From positions 62,001 through 126,000 of the forward strand of contig NZ_JAKIRP010000019.1 of NCBI RefSeq assembly GCF_021646545.1: DNA of 64,000 bases, read 5' to 3'. Both the position numbers and the translations under genes were made by a program. The DNA is from Chitinophaga filiformis (lineage in GTDB: Bacteria; Bacteroidota; Bacteroidia; Chitinophagales; Chitinophagaceae). Below are positions 1 through 7,972 of the stretch, one piece after another (within the stretch, counting starts at the first letter, position 1; each line of letters begins with the position of its first letter). The notes under the pieces are model-generated. The model saw only the letters and a list, made by a program, of their open reading frames with translations. It was not told the origin of the DNA and ran no database searches.

Positions 1-726
1 AGCCTTCCGCAATCCGCCGCTCACATTGGAACCGATAACGAGATCCGCTCCCATCTCTTTTGCGGTGATCACGGGGAAGTTACGCACCACACCACCATCC
101 ACCAGCTTCTTATCGCCAATCTTTACCGCCGTAAATACGGAGGGAATAGCCATACTGGCACGGATAGCGGTCACGATATCACCGGTGTCAAGCGTGACGA
201 TATCGCCGGTAGTGACATCAGTTGCAATACATTTAAAGGGGATGTTGAATCGTGAGAAATCCCTCACACCGTTCACCGGCCAGCACAAGCGGGCCAGTTC
301 CAGCCACAACTGCTCGCCGGCAATTACGCCGGACGCCAGTTTGGGTTTTCCGTATTCAAAAGGTATCTCTATCAGGTATTTATTGTATTCCCGCTTTTCC
401 TCGTAGGAGATGTCGGTCAGTACCGGCTGATTGGAAAACAGGTTATCCCAGTCCATCTCACGGGCCATTTTCTCTATCGCATCACCGGAATATCCCATGG
501 CATACAGGGAACCGATGATGCTCCCCATACTGGTACCGGTGATATAATCCACTTTCAGGCCCGCACTGTCAAGCGCCTGGAGAATGCCGATGTGCGCCAG
601 TCCTTTAGCACCACCACCACTCAGGGTAAGGCCGATCTTAGGCCTCTTCCCTACCTCCTGCGCAAAAACAACTGCGGGTAAAAGGAATATTATGAAGATA
701 TAAACTAAAGCCTGGCGTTGACGCAT
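1..726 (-). CDS. Patatin-like phospholipase, C-terminal part cut by window edge
   Basis: Translating the minus strand from the ATG at 726 gives an uninterrupted 242-codon frame to the window edge. It opens with a signal peptide (MRQRQALVYIFIIFLLPA, cleavage near FAQ), so the product is exported. The patatin core follows: glycine-rich oxyanion loop LSGGGAKGLAHIG, nucleophile elbow GTSMG and, near residue 220, the catalytic aspartate in VDGGVVRN. In Bacteroidota such proteins usually continue into a surface-antigen-like outer-membrane barrel, which would lie beyond the edge; that is inference. The expected activity is lipid acyl hydrolysis by the Ser-Asp dyad. It is divergent from the MFS gene at 893. 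Confidence 0.9.
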   Translation of the reverse strand, partial: MRQRQALVYIFIIFLLPAVVFAQEVGKRPKIGLTLSGGGAKGLAHIGILQALDSAGLKVDYITGTSMGSIIGSLYAMGYSGDAIEKMAREMDWDNLFSNQPVLTDISYEEKREYNKYLIEIPFEYGKPKLASGVIAGEQLWLELARLCWPVNGVRDFSRFNIPFKCIATDVTTGDIVTLDTGDIVTAIRASMAIPSVFTAVKIGDKKLVDGGVVRNFPVITAKEMGADLVIGSNVSGGLRKA

Positions 727-892
727 ATGTGTTCTTGTGTGGTGCAATCCTGAAGTCCCAAATAAAGTTAATAGAAATACTTCTAATATCAGACGCCTTA
801 TTCCACCCTTTCCCCCATAGAAATATGTAAATTCTATAACATTTACAACAATTTTCCTATATTATACATTCGTATTAACCAAGTAACCACGT

Positions 893-2377
893 ATGAACAA
901 CAGCAAAATTACACAATCCATCTGGCAGGTAATACTGGCCTCGTCCGCAGGAACACTTATTGAGTGGTACGATTTCTACATTTTCGGAAGTCTTTCCGCC
1001 ATCATTTCACAAAAGTTCTTCCCGCCCAGCAACCCTGATCTGGCCTACATTGCCACATTGGCCACCTTTGCTGTGGGATTCATTGTAAGGCCTTTCGGGG
1101 CCCTCGTATTCGGCAGATTGGGAGACCTTGTTGGTCGTAAGTACACCTTTCTGCTCACCCTCATGATCATGGGTGGTTCCACCTTCGCCATCGGTCTCAT
1201 CCCGAGTTATGACAGCATAGGCATTCTCGCGCCTATTATCGTATTGGTATTGAGGTTATTACAGGGCCTGGCCCTCGGCGGCGAATACGGCGGCGCTGCC
1301 ACCTATGTAGCCGAACATTCGCCCCATCACCAGCGCGGATATTACACCAGTTTTATCCAGACAACCGCTACCCTGGGTCTGTTCGTTTCTCTCGCCGTTA
1401 TACTGATCACCCGGACCAGTCTTACCACTGATGCCTTCAACAGCTGGGGATGGCGTATTCCCTTCTGGCTGTCTATCGTACTGGTGATCATGTCATATTA
1501 TATCCGCATCCGCCTGCAGGAATCCCCTCTTTTCCTCCAGCTGAAATCAGAGGGCAAAACGTCCACCAATCCTATTAAAGAGAGCTTCGGTAAAAAGGAG
1601 AATCTCCGGTTGGTATTACTGGCGCTTTTCGGTGCTGCCATGGGCCAAGGCGTAATCTGGTACACCGGCCAGTTCTATGCCCTCTCTTTCCTGCAGAAGA
1701 CGATGCAGGTGGAATTCATACAGTCCAACATCATTATCGCCGTTGCCCTTGTGCTGGGTACTCCGTTCTTTATCTACTTTGGTAAACTGTCTGACAAAGT
1801 AGGTCGTAAGAAGATCATGATGGCGGGTATGCTGATAGCTGCGCTGGCATACTACCCCATCTATGCGGGCATGGACCGCGTGGCGGATCTCAGTCTCAAA
1901 ACAGAAGATACGGCTAAATACAGCATCGAAAATTCCATCTCCCGGAACGATAAGATGCAGAATATTGAAAAATCAATTAAGACCAGGACCTTTACTGATG
2001 GCTCAAAGGCAAGGGAAACGATCACTGTTACGGATGGTAAATCTGAAGTAGTGAAAGAGATCATTGTCAGCAATGCGCAGCTTTGGTGGCTGATCCTGCT
2101 GGTATTCATTCAGGTCATTTTCGTTACCATGGTATATGGTCCGATAGCGGCTTTCCTCGTGGAGCTCTTCCCTACGCGTATCCGGTATACTTCTATGTCT
2201 TTACCTTATCACATTGGCAATGGGGTTTTCGGAGGATTATTACCGACGGTATCCACCATACTCGTGACACAGACGCATGATCATCTGGCAGGGTTGCTGT
2301 ATCCGATCATTATTGCGTTGATATGCTTTGTAGTCGGTGTAGTGGGGATTAAGGGGAATATGATCAGCCAGGATTGA
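893..2377 (+). CDS. MHS-family MFS transporter (proline/metabolite:H+ symporter type)
   Basis: A 494-residue inner-membrane carrier. The N-terminus (GTLIEWYDFYIFGSLSAI) and the loop GRLGDLVGRKYTF are typical of the metabolite:H+ symporter family (ProP, KgtP, ShiA relatives); the second half repeats the signature as GKLSDKVGRKK. Around residues 325-395 there is a hydrophilic, charged insert between two membrane segments (it contains DGSKARETITVTDGKSEVVK), which makes the protein longer than the usual 430-450 residues. Substrate cannot be read from sequence. The gene stands alone; its 3' end abuts the repeat field starting at 2402. Confidence 0.9.
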   Translation: MNNSKITQSIWQVILASSAGTLIEWYDFYIFGSLSAIISQKFFPPSNPDLAYIATLATFAVGFIVRPFGALVFGRLGDLVGRKYTFLLTLMIMGGSTFAIGLIPSYDSIGILAPIIVLVLRLLQGLALGGEYGGAATYVAEHSPHHQRGYYTSFIQTTATLGLFVSLAVILITRTSLTTDAFNSWGWRIPFWLSIVLVIMSYYIRIRLQESPLFLQLKSEGKTSTNPIKESFGKKENLRLVLLALFGAAMGQGVIWYTGQFYALSFLQKTMQVEFIQSNIIIAVALVLGTPFFIYFGKLSDKVGRKKIMMAGMLIAALAYYPIYAGMDRVADLSLKTEDTAKYSIENSISRNDKMQNIEKSIKTRTFTDGSKARETITVTDGKSEVVKEIIVSNAQLWWLILLVFIQVIFVTMVYGPIAAFLVELFPTRIRYTSMSLPYHIGNGVFGGLLPTVSTILVTQTHDHLAGLLYPIIIALICFVVGVVGIKGNMISQD

Positions 2378-2401
2378 CGTTGGCTTCAGAGATATTGTAC
2401 T

Positions 2402-2680
2402 GATTTTCAGGTGAAAGGCGCCGATTGTATCGATTGGGGCGTTTCGCGGGTTACGCTGATTGCAGATGAAAGGCGCCGACTGTATCGATTGGAGCGTTTC
2501 GCGGGTTACGCTGATTTCAGGTGAAAGGCGCCGGCTGTATCGATTGGGGCGTTTCGCGGGTTACGCTGATTTCACGTGAAAGGTGCCGACTGTATCGATT
2601 AGGGCGTTTCGCGGGTTACGCTGATTTCAGGTGAAAGGCGCCGACTGTATCGATTAGGGCGTTTCGCTGGTTTCAGATGA
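2402..2680 (+). repeat. 55-bp tandem array, five units, feeding into element A
   Basis: The string TGAAAGG recurs at 2412, 2467, 2522, 2577 and 2632, exactly 55 bp apart, in units containing TGTATCGATT, GGCGTTTCGCGGGTTACGCT and TTTCAGGTGAAAGGCGCC. A shortened sixth unit runs without a break into the left arm of element A at 2669 (GCTGGTTTCAGATGAGAG). The unit therefore looks like an amplified version of the element's left end plus flank. No open frame or spacer-like variation suggests a gene or CRISPR. Confidence 0.9.
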
Positions 2681-2820
2681 GAGATTCCGGGCTGTATCCC
2701 TTTTCGCTTCCCTGCTATTAAGCTTTGTTAGTCGTATTTGGCATTGGATTTTTTTATTAAACCCCTGTCAAGCGTATCGGCAGCTCCAAGGGATAAGGCC
2801 CTGCATCTCCATCTGAAACC
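2669..2820 (+). repeat. Element A: 152-bp intergenic element with terminal inverted repeats
   Basis: The left arm GGTTTCAGATGAGAGATTCC continues through GGGCTGTATCCCTT. The right arm, read from the other strand, is GGTTTCAGATGGAGATGCAG continuing through GGGCCTTATCCCTT. The arms are about 33 bp and imperfect, around a core with CTATTAAGCTTTGTTAG and CCCCTGTCAAGCGT. Element B (inverted, about 650 bp away) and element C are nearly the same sequence. There is no transposase; it could be a non-autonomous (MITE/REP-like) element or a structured RNA. Confidence 0.85.
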
Positions 2821-2958
2821 CGCTCCTGTTAAGAGCTCATCTCATTGCACGACTGACATGTGATTAAAAATACTCAAGAGGGATGTACGTGATAACTTCC
2901 GTACCTCCCTCTTCTATTTTTGCGACTACAAAACAACCTACTATTTAGGAGTAACACC

Positions 2959-3465
2959 CAACCTGCGGCGGTGTCAGATGGAAAGGTAGGACCTTATCCC
3001 TCGGAGAGTGCTTACACGCGTTACAGCTCGCAGATCAATGTTTCATATTCGTGATTCCAAAGCGTCCTACTATAAGAGGAACACTTACCGTGTGGCGGTT
3101 TCAGATAGAGATGAAGGCCTTATCCCTTCAAGTGTCCAGCGCGTTACAGCTTGCAGATCAATGTTTCATATTTGTGATTACAAAGCACCCTAATATGAGG
3201 AACTCTTCTATCTGTGGCGGTTTAATATGGAAATGAAGGGCCTTATCCCTTGGAGATCGCCCACATGCTATATTGCTCGCAGATCAAATTCATATTCGTG
3301 ATTCCAAAGCGCCCTACTATAAGAGGAACACCTAACCTATGGCGTTTCAGATGGAGATGAAGGGCCTTATCTGGAGACTGCCAGACGCTTTAGAGCTCGT
3401 AAACCAATCTTTTATATTCCTGATTACAAAACGTCCTACTATAAGAGGAACACTTAACCTGCGGC
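2959..3465 (+). repeat. Degenerate 122-127 bp tandem array, four units, feeding into element B
   Basis: Units begin near 2972, 3099, 3221 and 3345 and run into element B at 3466-3468. Each starts GCGGTTTCAGATGGAGATGA, continues with GGGCCTTATCCCTT and ends CCTACTATAAGAGGAACACT. The first 35 bp are the right arm of the A/B element, so this array is an amplification of the opposite end from the 55-bp array. Units have drifted by substitutions and small indels, so the array is older or less homogenised than the 55-bp one. Short open frames here are by-products of the repeat. Confidence 0.85.
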
Positions 3466-3615
3466 GGTTTCAGATGGAGATGAAGGGCCTTATCCCTTAG
3501 AGCTGCCCACACGCTTGACAGGGGTTCAATAAAAATCCAATGCCAAATACGACTAACAAAGCTTAATAGTAAGGAAGCGAAAAGGGATACAGCCCGGAAT
3601 CTCTCATCTGAAACC
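3466..3615 (-). repeat. Element B: inverted near-identical copy of element A
   Basis: Read on the minus strand, this 150-bp stretch matches element A over its whole length with about ten differences and small indels, including both arms and the core with AAGCTTTGTTAGTCGTATTT. A and B thus form a large inverted pair enclosing the 124-bp array. Confidence 0.85.
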
Positions 3616-3700
3616 AAAGCAATACCTCTATCAATCGATTCAATATCACCTGAAACCAGAGCAACCCCCTAATCAGTCAATACCTGAAACCAGCGCCCCT
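3608..3700 (-). repeat. Three left-end modules of the element running into the GSCFA gene
   Basis: CTGAAACC (the end of the arm) recurs at 3608, 3650 and 3684, each followed by a CAGAGC/AAAGC-like tail. The last copy lies inside the 3' end of the GSCFA frame (stop at 3673), where the repeat encodes the final residues LVSGID. Confidence 0.7.
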
Positions 3701-4671
3701 TCGAAATAAGCCAATGTTTCCTCCAGCCTTAAAAATGAATATTGTTTCATTAACTGTCTCGTTTTCCCGGCGTAAGTCTGAAGGAACTGCTGATGCTGAC
3801 TACTGGCGGGATTGAATGGACGATGTTGCCTTGCGCGATTGATATCTGCAATTAATGGTAACAGGCGGCGCCCTTCTTCAGATACGCAGCTGGCAGTGAA
3901 ATGATCCCATACATAGTTAACAGCCAGTTCATTGGGATGTACCAGATCTTCTTTATAAAAACGGTAATCCCGCAAGTCATCTATTACCAGTTCGTAGGCA
4001 GGGAAATAGAAAAGCCGGTCGAATTTATTGACCAGGTGATGTACGGTTTGTATCAGTACTGCCTTGCTGAGATTATTTTCCACTACGCCATCCCTGGCAT
4101 AACGCACAGGGCTGATGGTAAACAGGATCTTCACCTTCCTGTTGCGGAAGAAAAGACGATGCATCAGATTGTCTAAAGCAGAAATGGCATCTGGTGGGGA
4201 CAGTAATTTCTTATGAAAATGAGCGGAAGCTACTTTATGGCAATTGCCTACTACCTGATTGCCGGAAGCGAGTGTATACGTGTATGCAGATCCAAGTGTG
4301 ATGATCAGCCAGTCGGCTTCTTCCAGGCGTTTGGCAGCCGATTCCTGCGCTGCATTAATGCCGGCAAGTACCTGTTCCATCTGCATACCTGAGAAGCGGC
4401 TGTGATGGTCCCAGCTATGCCATAAGTCGCCGTGAGAAAAAAGATCATCTGCAGTATACTGTTTCCCATCAAGATAGGTATGCAGCGCCTGAGTGATACT
4501 GATCGGGTTATATAAGATGCCATGGGGATTTACCAGGGCATCAAAATGATATTGTTGTAAACGCTCCCCTATCTCCTCTGCAAAACAAGAGCCCATCAGC
4601 AGTATTTTATCGCTATACTGTACAGGTGTTGCAATGGGAGACACCGGAAATGTCAGACGAAAGTTTGTCAT
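3673..4671 (-). CDS. GSCFA-domain protein (SGNH-hydrolase-like)
   Basis: A 332-residue protein with the family-naming motif near the start, in KILLMGSCFAEEIGERL, followed by NPHGILYNPISI. Later motifs are the DLWHSWDHHSRF stretch, the SAYTY segment and the terminal histidine block VHPNELAVNYVWDHF. GSCFA proteins are SGNH-hydrolase-like in fold and common in Bacteroidota, but the substrate is not established. There is no signal peptide, so it is probably cytoplasmic. It starts 9 bp after the HMG-CoA lyase stop and is last in the leftward operon. Its final codons lie in a repeat module, so the C-terminus may be recently altered. Confidence 0.88.
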   Translation of the reverse strand: MTNFRLTFPVSPIATPVQYSDKILLMGSCFAEEIGERLQQYHFDALVNPHGILYNPISITQALHTYLDGKQYTADDLFSHGDLWHSWDHHSRFSGMQMEQVLAGINAAQESAAKRLEEADWLIITLGSAYTYTLASGNQVVGNCHKVASAHFHKKLLSPPDAISALDNLMHRLFFRNRKVKILFTISPVRYARDGVVENNLSKAVLIQTVHHLVNKFDRLFYFPAYELVIDDLRDYRFYKEDLVHPNELAVNYVWDHFTASCVSEEGRRLLPLIADINRARQHRPFNPASSQHQQFLQTYAGKTRQLMKQYSFLRLEETLAYFEGALVSGID

Positions 4672-4680
4672 GATACAAGA

Positions 4681-5526
4681 CTAATAAAAAATACGCTCCG
4701 CAATCTCCTGGGCGGCCCAGAGTGCTGTGATATCAAGACCCAGCTGCTCATGGCGTCCCACACTGAAATCCAGCAGACGCTCGGTTGCCAGGTTACCCAC
4801 CAGTTCATTGTGCGCCATCGGACAACCGCCTATTCCCTTGATCGCACTATCAAAACGCCGGCAACCCTGATCATAGGCCGCCGCTACTTTTTCCTCCCAG
4901 CTATGAGGCGCAGAATGAAAATGCGCACCAAATTCCACCGAAGGATAAGCAGGTATCAATGTTGAATACAGTTTGGTAATGATCTCAGGAGTGGCCACAC
5001 CCACCGTATCTGCCAGTGAAATGATCCCGATGTCCCGCTGTACCAGCTCGTCCACCCAGCGTAGCGCGATGGAGGCGTCGTAGTGATCTCCGTACGGATT
5101 GCCGAACCCCATTGAGATATAGACCACCAGTTGTTTGCTGTTCTTAATACACAGTTCCTGGAAGGTATCTATCAGCTCCAGGGAAGCCAGGATGGTCTTG
5201 TTGGTATTGCGTAGCTGAAAAGTTTCTGATATCGAGAATGGATATCCCAGGTAAGCGATCTCATCGAACACCACGGCTTCTTCTGCACCCCGCTGATTGG
5301 CGACGATCGTCAGCAGCTTGGTTCTTGTACCGGCCATATCCAGACGGGGTATCACCTCGGCGGTGTCTGCCATCTGGGGGATGGTTTTAGGAGATACAAA
5401 ACTGCCGCAATCGAGGGTATCAAAACCCACTTTCAGCAGCGCATTCAGGTATGTTACCTTTTCATCCGTGCTTATCAGTCTGTGCCAGCCTTGCATGGCA
5501 TCACGTGGACATTCGATCAGTTTCAT
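4681..5526 (-). CDS. Hydroxymethylglutaryl-CoA lyase
   Basis: A 281-residue HMGL-like TIM-barrel enzyme, predicted to cleave HMG-CoA to acetoacetate and acetyl-CoA in leucine catabolism. Visible motifs are ECPRDAMQGW (catalytic Arg-Asp pair), FVSPKTIPQMADTAEVI, the metal-binding histidines in FGAHFHSAPHSW, and GIGGCPMAHNELVGNLATE carrying the active-site cysteine. The usual GPRDGLQ reads CPRDAMQ here, the variant end of the family. It lies 14 bp after rlmB and 9 bp before the GSCFA gene, so it is probably co-transcribed with unrelated housekeeping genes. Confidence 0.88.
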   Translation of the reverse strand: MKLIECPRDAMQGWHRLISTDEKVTYLNALLKVGFDTLDCGSFVSPKTIPQMADTAEVIPRLDMAGTRTKLLTIVANQRGAEEAVVFDEIAYLGYPFSISETFQLRNTNKTILASLELIDTFQELCIKNSKQLVVYISMGFGNPYGDHYDASIALRWVDELVQRDIGIISLADTVGVATPEIITKLYSTLIPAYPSVEFGAHFHSAPHSWEEKVAAAYDQGCRRFDSAIKGIGGCPMAHNELVGNLATERLLDFSVGRHEQLGLDITALWAAQEIAERIFY

Positions 5527-5540
5527 TTACTGGTGATTTT

Positions 5541-6374
5541 TTATGCGCCTCTTTGCTTCATGGCTTCATACAGGATGATGCCTGCAGCAACAGATACGTT
5601 GAAGGATTCGAAGTTTCCGGCCATAGGAATGTGAAACAGGGTATCCGATGCCTTCAGGAGGGCGGGGTATACACCCTTGTCTTCCGATCCCATGATCACT
5701 GCTACCGGTTCCTGGAGCTGGCAATCATACAGTTTGGTTTCCGCCTCCATTTCACTGGCAATCACCTTGATACCATTCAGGTGAAGGGTATCGATCGCTT
5801 TCAGCAGGCTATTTACCCGGCATACCGAGATCCTTTCCAGCGCGCCTGCGGAAGACTTGATGGCTTCCTCGTTCAGCGCAGCTATTCCCCTGTCGGGGAT
5901 AATGATGGCCTGGGCGCCACAGCAAACAGCACTACGGGCAATAGCGCCTATATTGCGGACGTCCGTGATCCCGTCGAGAATGAGGAACAAAGGCGTCTCC
6001 CCCTGTTCGGTCACATGTGATATCACATCCTGCAGATCAAGATAGTTGATCTGCCCTGTAATGGCAATAACACCCTGGTGATTAAATGACGTCAACCCAT
6101 TCAGCTTTTCCGCCGGAACCAGGTTCACGGGAATATTGTACTGATCGGCTAACTTTTTGATCTGGGGGATGATATCCCCCGTTGCTCCACGCAACATGTA
6201 AATACGCTCTATTGCCTTTCCTGCATTGATCGCTTCCACAACCGGCTGCCTGCCAATCACCATAGACGATGCCTTTGGTCTGGGGGCATGCTGGCGAAAT
6301 CCACCAGGCTTTTTAAATCTTCTTTGTTCCATTATCTGCAAAGAACGGAATTTAATACCAATTGGGGAATTCAT
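5541..6374 (-). CDS. rlmB: 23S rRNA (guanosine-2'-O-)-methyltransferase, TrmH/RlmB family
   Basis: A 277-residue SPOUT methyltransferase. It has the N-terminal substrate-binding domain (VIGRQPVVEAINAGKAIERIYML) and the catalytic knot domain with LDGITDVRNIGAIARSA, IMGSEDKGVYPALL and IPMAGNFESFNVSVAAGIILYE. These give the SAM site and match RlmB, which methylates the ribose of G2251 in 23S rRNA; the exact target is inferred from the family. The start at 6374 is preceded by AAGGAGAGAT and overlaps the Nudix stop as ATGA, so the two are translationally coupled. An internal Met at residue 15 is less well supported. Confidence 0.9.
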   Translation of the reverse strand: MNSPIGIKFRSLQIMEQRRFKKPGGFRQHAPRPKASSMVIGRQPVVEAINAGKAIERIYMLRGATGDIIPQIKKLADQYNIPVNLVPAEKLNGLTSFNHQGVIAITGQINYLDLQDVISHVTEQGETPLFLILDGITDVRNIGAIARSAVCCGAQAIIIPDRGIAALNEEAIKSSAGALERISVCRVNSLLKAIDTLHLNGIKVIASEMEAETKLYDCQLQEPVAVIMGSEDKGVYPALLKASDTLFHIPMAGNFESFNVSVAAGIILYEAMKQRGA

Positions 6375-6928
6375 ATCTCTCCTTCCAGCATCATCAGTTT
6401 TATCTTCTGAATGGCGGCAATGGACAGGGAGTCGGTGATCTCATAGTTTTTAACCATCTGATAGGCTGTCTCGAAAGGCACCCTTTTCACGTACAACTGC
6501 TCCGTTTCTTCCGGTTCCGCCTCTCTTTGCTCCAGTCCACGGGCCAGGTACACCACCCCGGCTTCATCACAAACAGAATTAGACAGGTGCATCTTCACGA
6601 TCGGCGTCCAGTCACTGGCTACCAGGCCGGTTTCCTCCAGTAACTCCCTTTTGGCGCTCACCAGCGGGTCACCACCCAGGGGGCCTCCCCCTTCGGGGAT
6701 CTCCCAGGAAAACTGTTCCAATGCAAACCGGTATTGCCCTACCAGGTAGATATGGTTTTCTTCGTCCAGGGCTACCACACCAATAGCAGCGTTCTTGAAA
6801 TGTACGATGCCGTAAATGCCTCTTCCTCCGGAAGGGTTCAGTACCTGGTGTTCTGTTACCCTTATCCACGGGTTATCATATTTCCTTTCACTGGATAAGA
6901 TCGTCCAGGGATTTGTTTGTGTATCCAT
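6371..6928 (-). CDS. Nudix hydrolase (ADP-ribose pyrophosphatase-like)
   Basis: A 185-residue Nudix protein similar in layout to NudF/ADP-ribose pyrophosphatase, with WEIPEGGGPLGGDPLVSAKR followed by ELLEETGLVASDW. The metal-binding REUxEE core is intact (RELLEE), but the first Glu of the G-x5-E box reads Gly. It is first in the leftward operon, just downstream of a terminator at 6943-6975, so it probably has its own promoter (CTTTCTTTGCG 3-13 bp before the start is near the -7 consensus). It likely hydrolyses a nucleoside diphosphate sugar. Confidence 0.88.
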   Translation of the reverse strand: MDTQTNPWTILSSERKYDNPWIRVTEHQVLNPSGGRGIYGIVHFKNAAIGVVALDEENHIYLVGQYRFALEQFSWEIPEGGGPLGGDPLVSAKRELLEETGLVASDWTPIVKMHLSNSVCDEAGVVYLARGLEQREAEPEETEQLYVKRVPFETAYQMVKNYEITDSLSIAAIQKIKLMMLEGEI

Positions 6929-6942
6929 ATCGCAAAGAAAGC

Positions 6943-6975
6943 AAAAAAAAACCGCCTCGTTGGAAACGAGACGGT
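6943..6975 (-). terminator. Rho-independent terminator of the GNAT-DinB gene
   Basis: On the minus strand ACCGTCTCGTT pairs with AACGAGGCGGT (one G-T pair) across a short loop and is followed by a run of at least eight T. It lies 62 bp past the stop at 7037 and separates that operon from the Nudix operon. Confidence 0.9.
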
Positions 6976-7036
6976 GTCAACCAGATGTCGGCGGTAAATA
7001 CCTTTTGAACATCATACCTAAATCTAAATCGTATCT

Positions 7037-7972
7037 TTATAATATTATTTTCACCTGAGTCAGGTGGTGTTTTAAATGCCCTAAATAATCCGTCACCACA
7101 TATTCCAGTGTGACAGGTTCATTCTCATTAATTTTTATCAGATGTTGCAGTGCCTCCGCGGGTATGGCGCGTATAGTCAACGCCAGATGTTTATTCATCC
7201 CCGCCCATAAATCAATCAGTTCCTGCCAGCTGCTGAACTGCCAGGCTTGTCCCTTTACCCAAAAATCCTGCGCATATCCAGGAATCTCCAACAAAGATAT
7301 CTGTTGGGATCGTATAAAACGAACATTATTATTAATTGCTGAATCAATAAGATGCCCGATGATCTCTTTCGGACTCCACTTACCTCGGGTAATCCGCTCT
7401 GCTGCTACGGTTTCAGGGATTTGTCTCAAAAGCGGAACTGCAGTATTTATAGCATTTATTAATCCGTCGGCGATCGCATAATGTCTGTTTTCTTCATCAA
7501 ACACTATCTCCATCTTGATAGTGCTGCGCTCGTAGCGCCCTTCTTCCACCGGTATTTCCCGGAATCCCAGTTTCTGATACATGTTCAGTGCCGGTACCAG
7601 TTTAGTATTTGAGTACAAGACAACTTTCTTCAATCCCTTCTTTCTGGCGACGTCGAGAATACCCTCTGCCAGCTTCCAGCCTATCCGGTGCCCCTGATAA
7701 GCCTCATCAACAGCCATCTTGGTCATTTCTGCCGATTCTGCATCTATTGATTTTAACGCTACAGTGCCCGCAATTGTTTCGCCTACCATCGCAAAAATGA
7801 TATCTCCACCCTTTGCAATAATATGCTGGTCAGGCTTGCCAAGTACATCTTCATCTACCGGTTCTACCGTAAAATACCTTTCTATCCACCACTTGTTCAG
7901 TCGCTCGAAATGCGGCTGATAAGCCGGTATATAGTCAACCAGTCTTACTTCATTATTTTGTAGTGGTGCCAT
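7037..7972 (-). CDS. GNAT N-acetyltransferase fused to a DinB-superfamily domain
   Basis: A 311-residue two-domain protein. Residues 1-155 are a GNAT acetyltransferase: the acetyl-CoA loop lies in AYQGHRIGWKLAEGILDVAR, followed by VLYSNTKLVPALNMYQKLGF. Residues 160-311 are a DinB/YfiT-like four-helix domain with KWSPKEIIGHLIDSAINNN and the C-terminal GHLKHHLTQVK, whose histidines would form the metal triad. DinB-like proteins are metal-dependent thiol or nucleophile transferases of mostly unknown substrate. The start overlaps the EamA stop by 20 bp; it is last of three genes with the decarboxylase. Confidence 0.88.
   Translation of the reverse strand: MAPLQNNEVRLVDYIPAYQPHFERLNKWWIERYFTVEPVDEDVLGKPDQHIIAKGGDIIFAMVGETIAGTVALKSIDAESAEMTKMAVDEAYQGHRIGWKLAEGILDVARKKGLKKVVLYSNTKLVPALNMYQKLGFREIPVEEGRYERSTIKMEIVFDEENRHYAIADGLINAINTAVPLLRQIPETVAAERITRGKWSPKEIIGHLIDSAINNNVRFIRSQQISLLEIPGYAQDFWVKGQAWQFSSWQELIDLWAGMNKHLALTIRAIPAEALQHLIKINENEPVTLEYVVTDYLGHLKHHLTQVKIIL

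Noticed and set aside
2402..3615. CRISPR array
   Set aside because: Units are contiguous tandem repeats without unique spacers, and there are no cas genes in the window.
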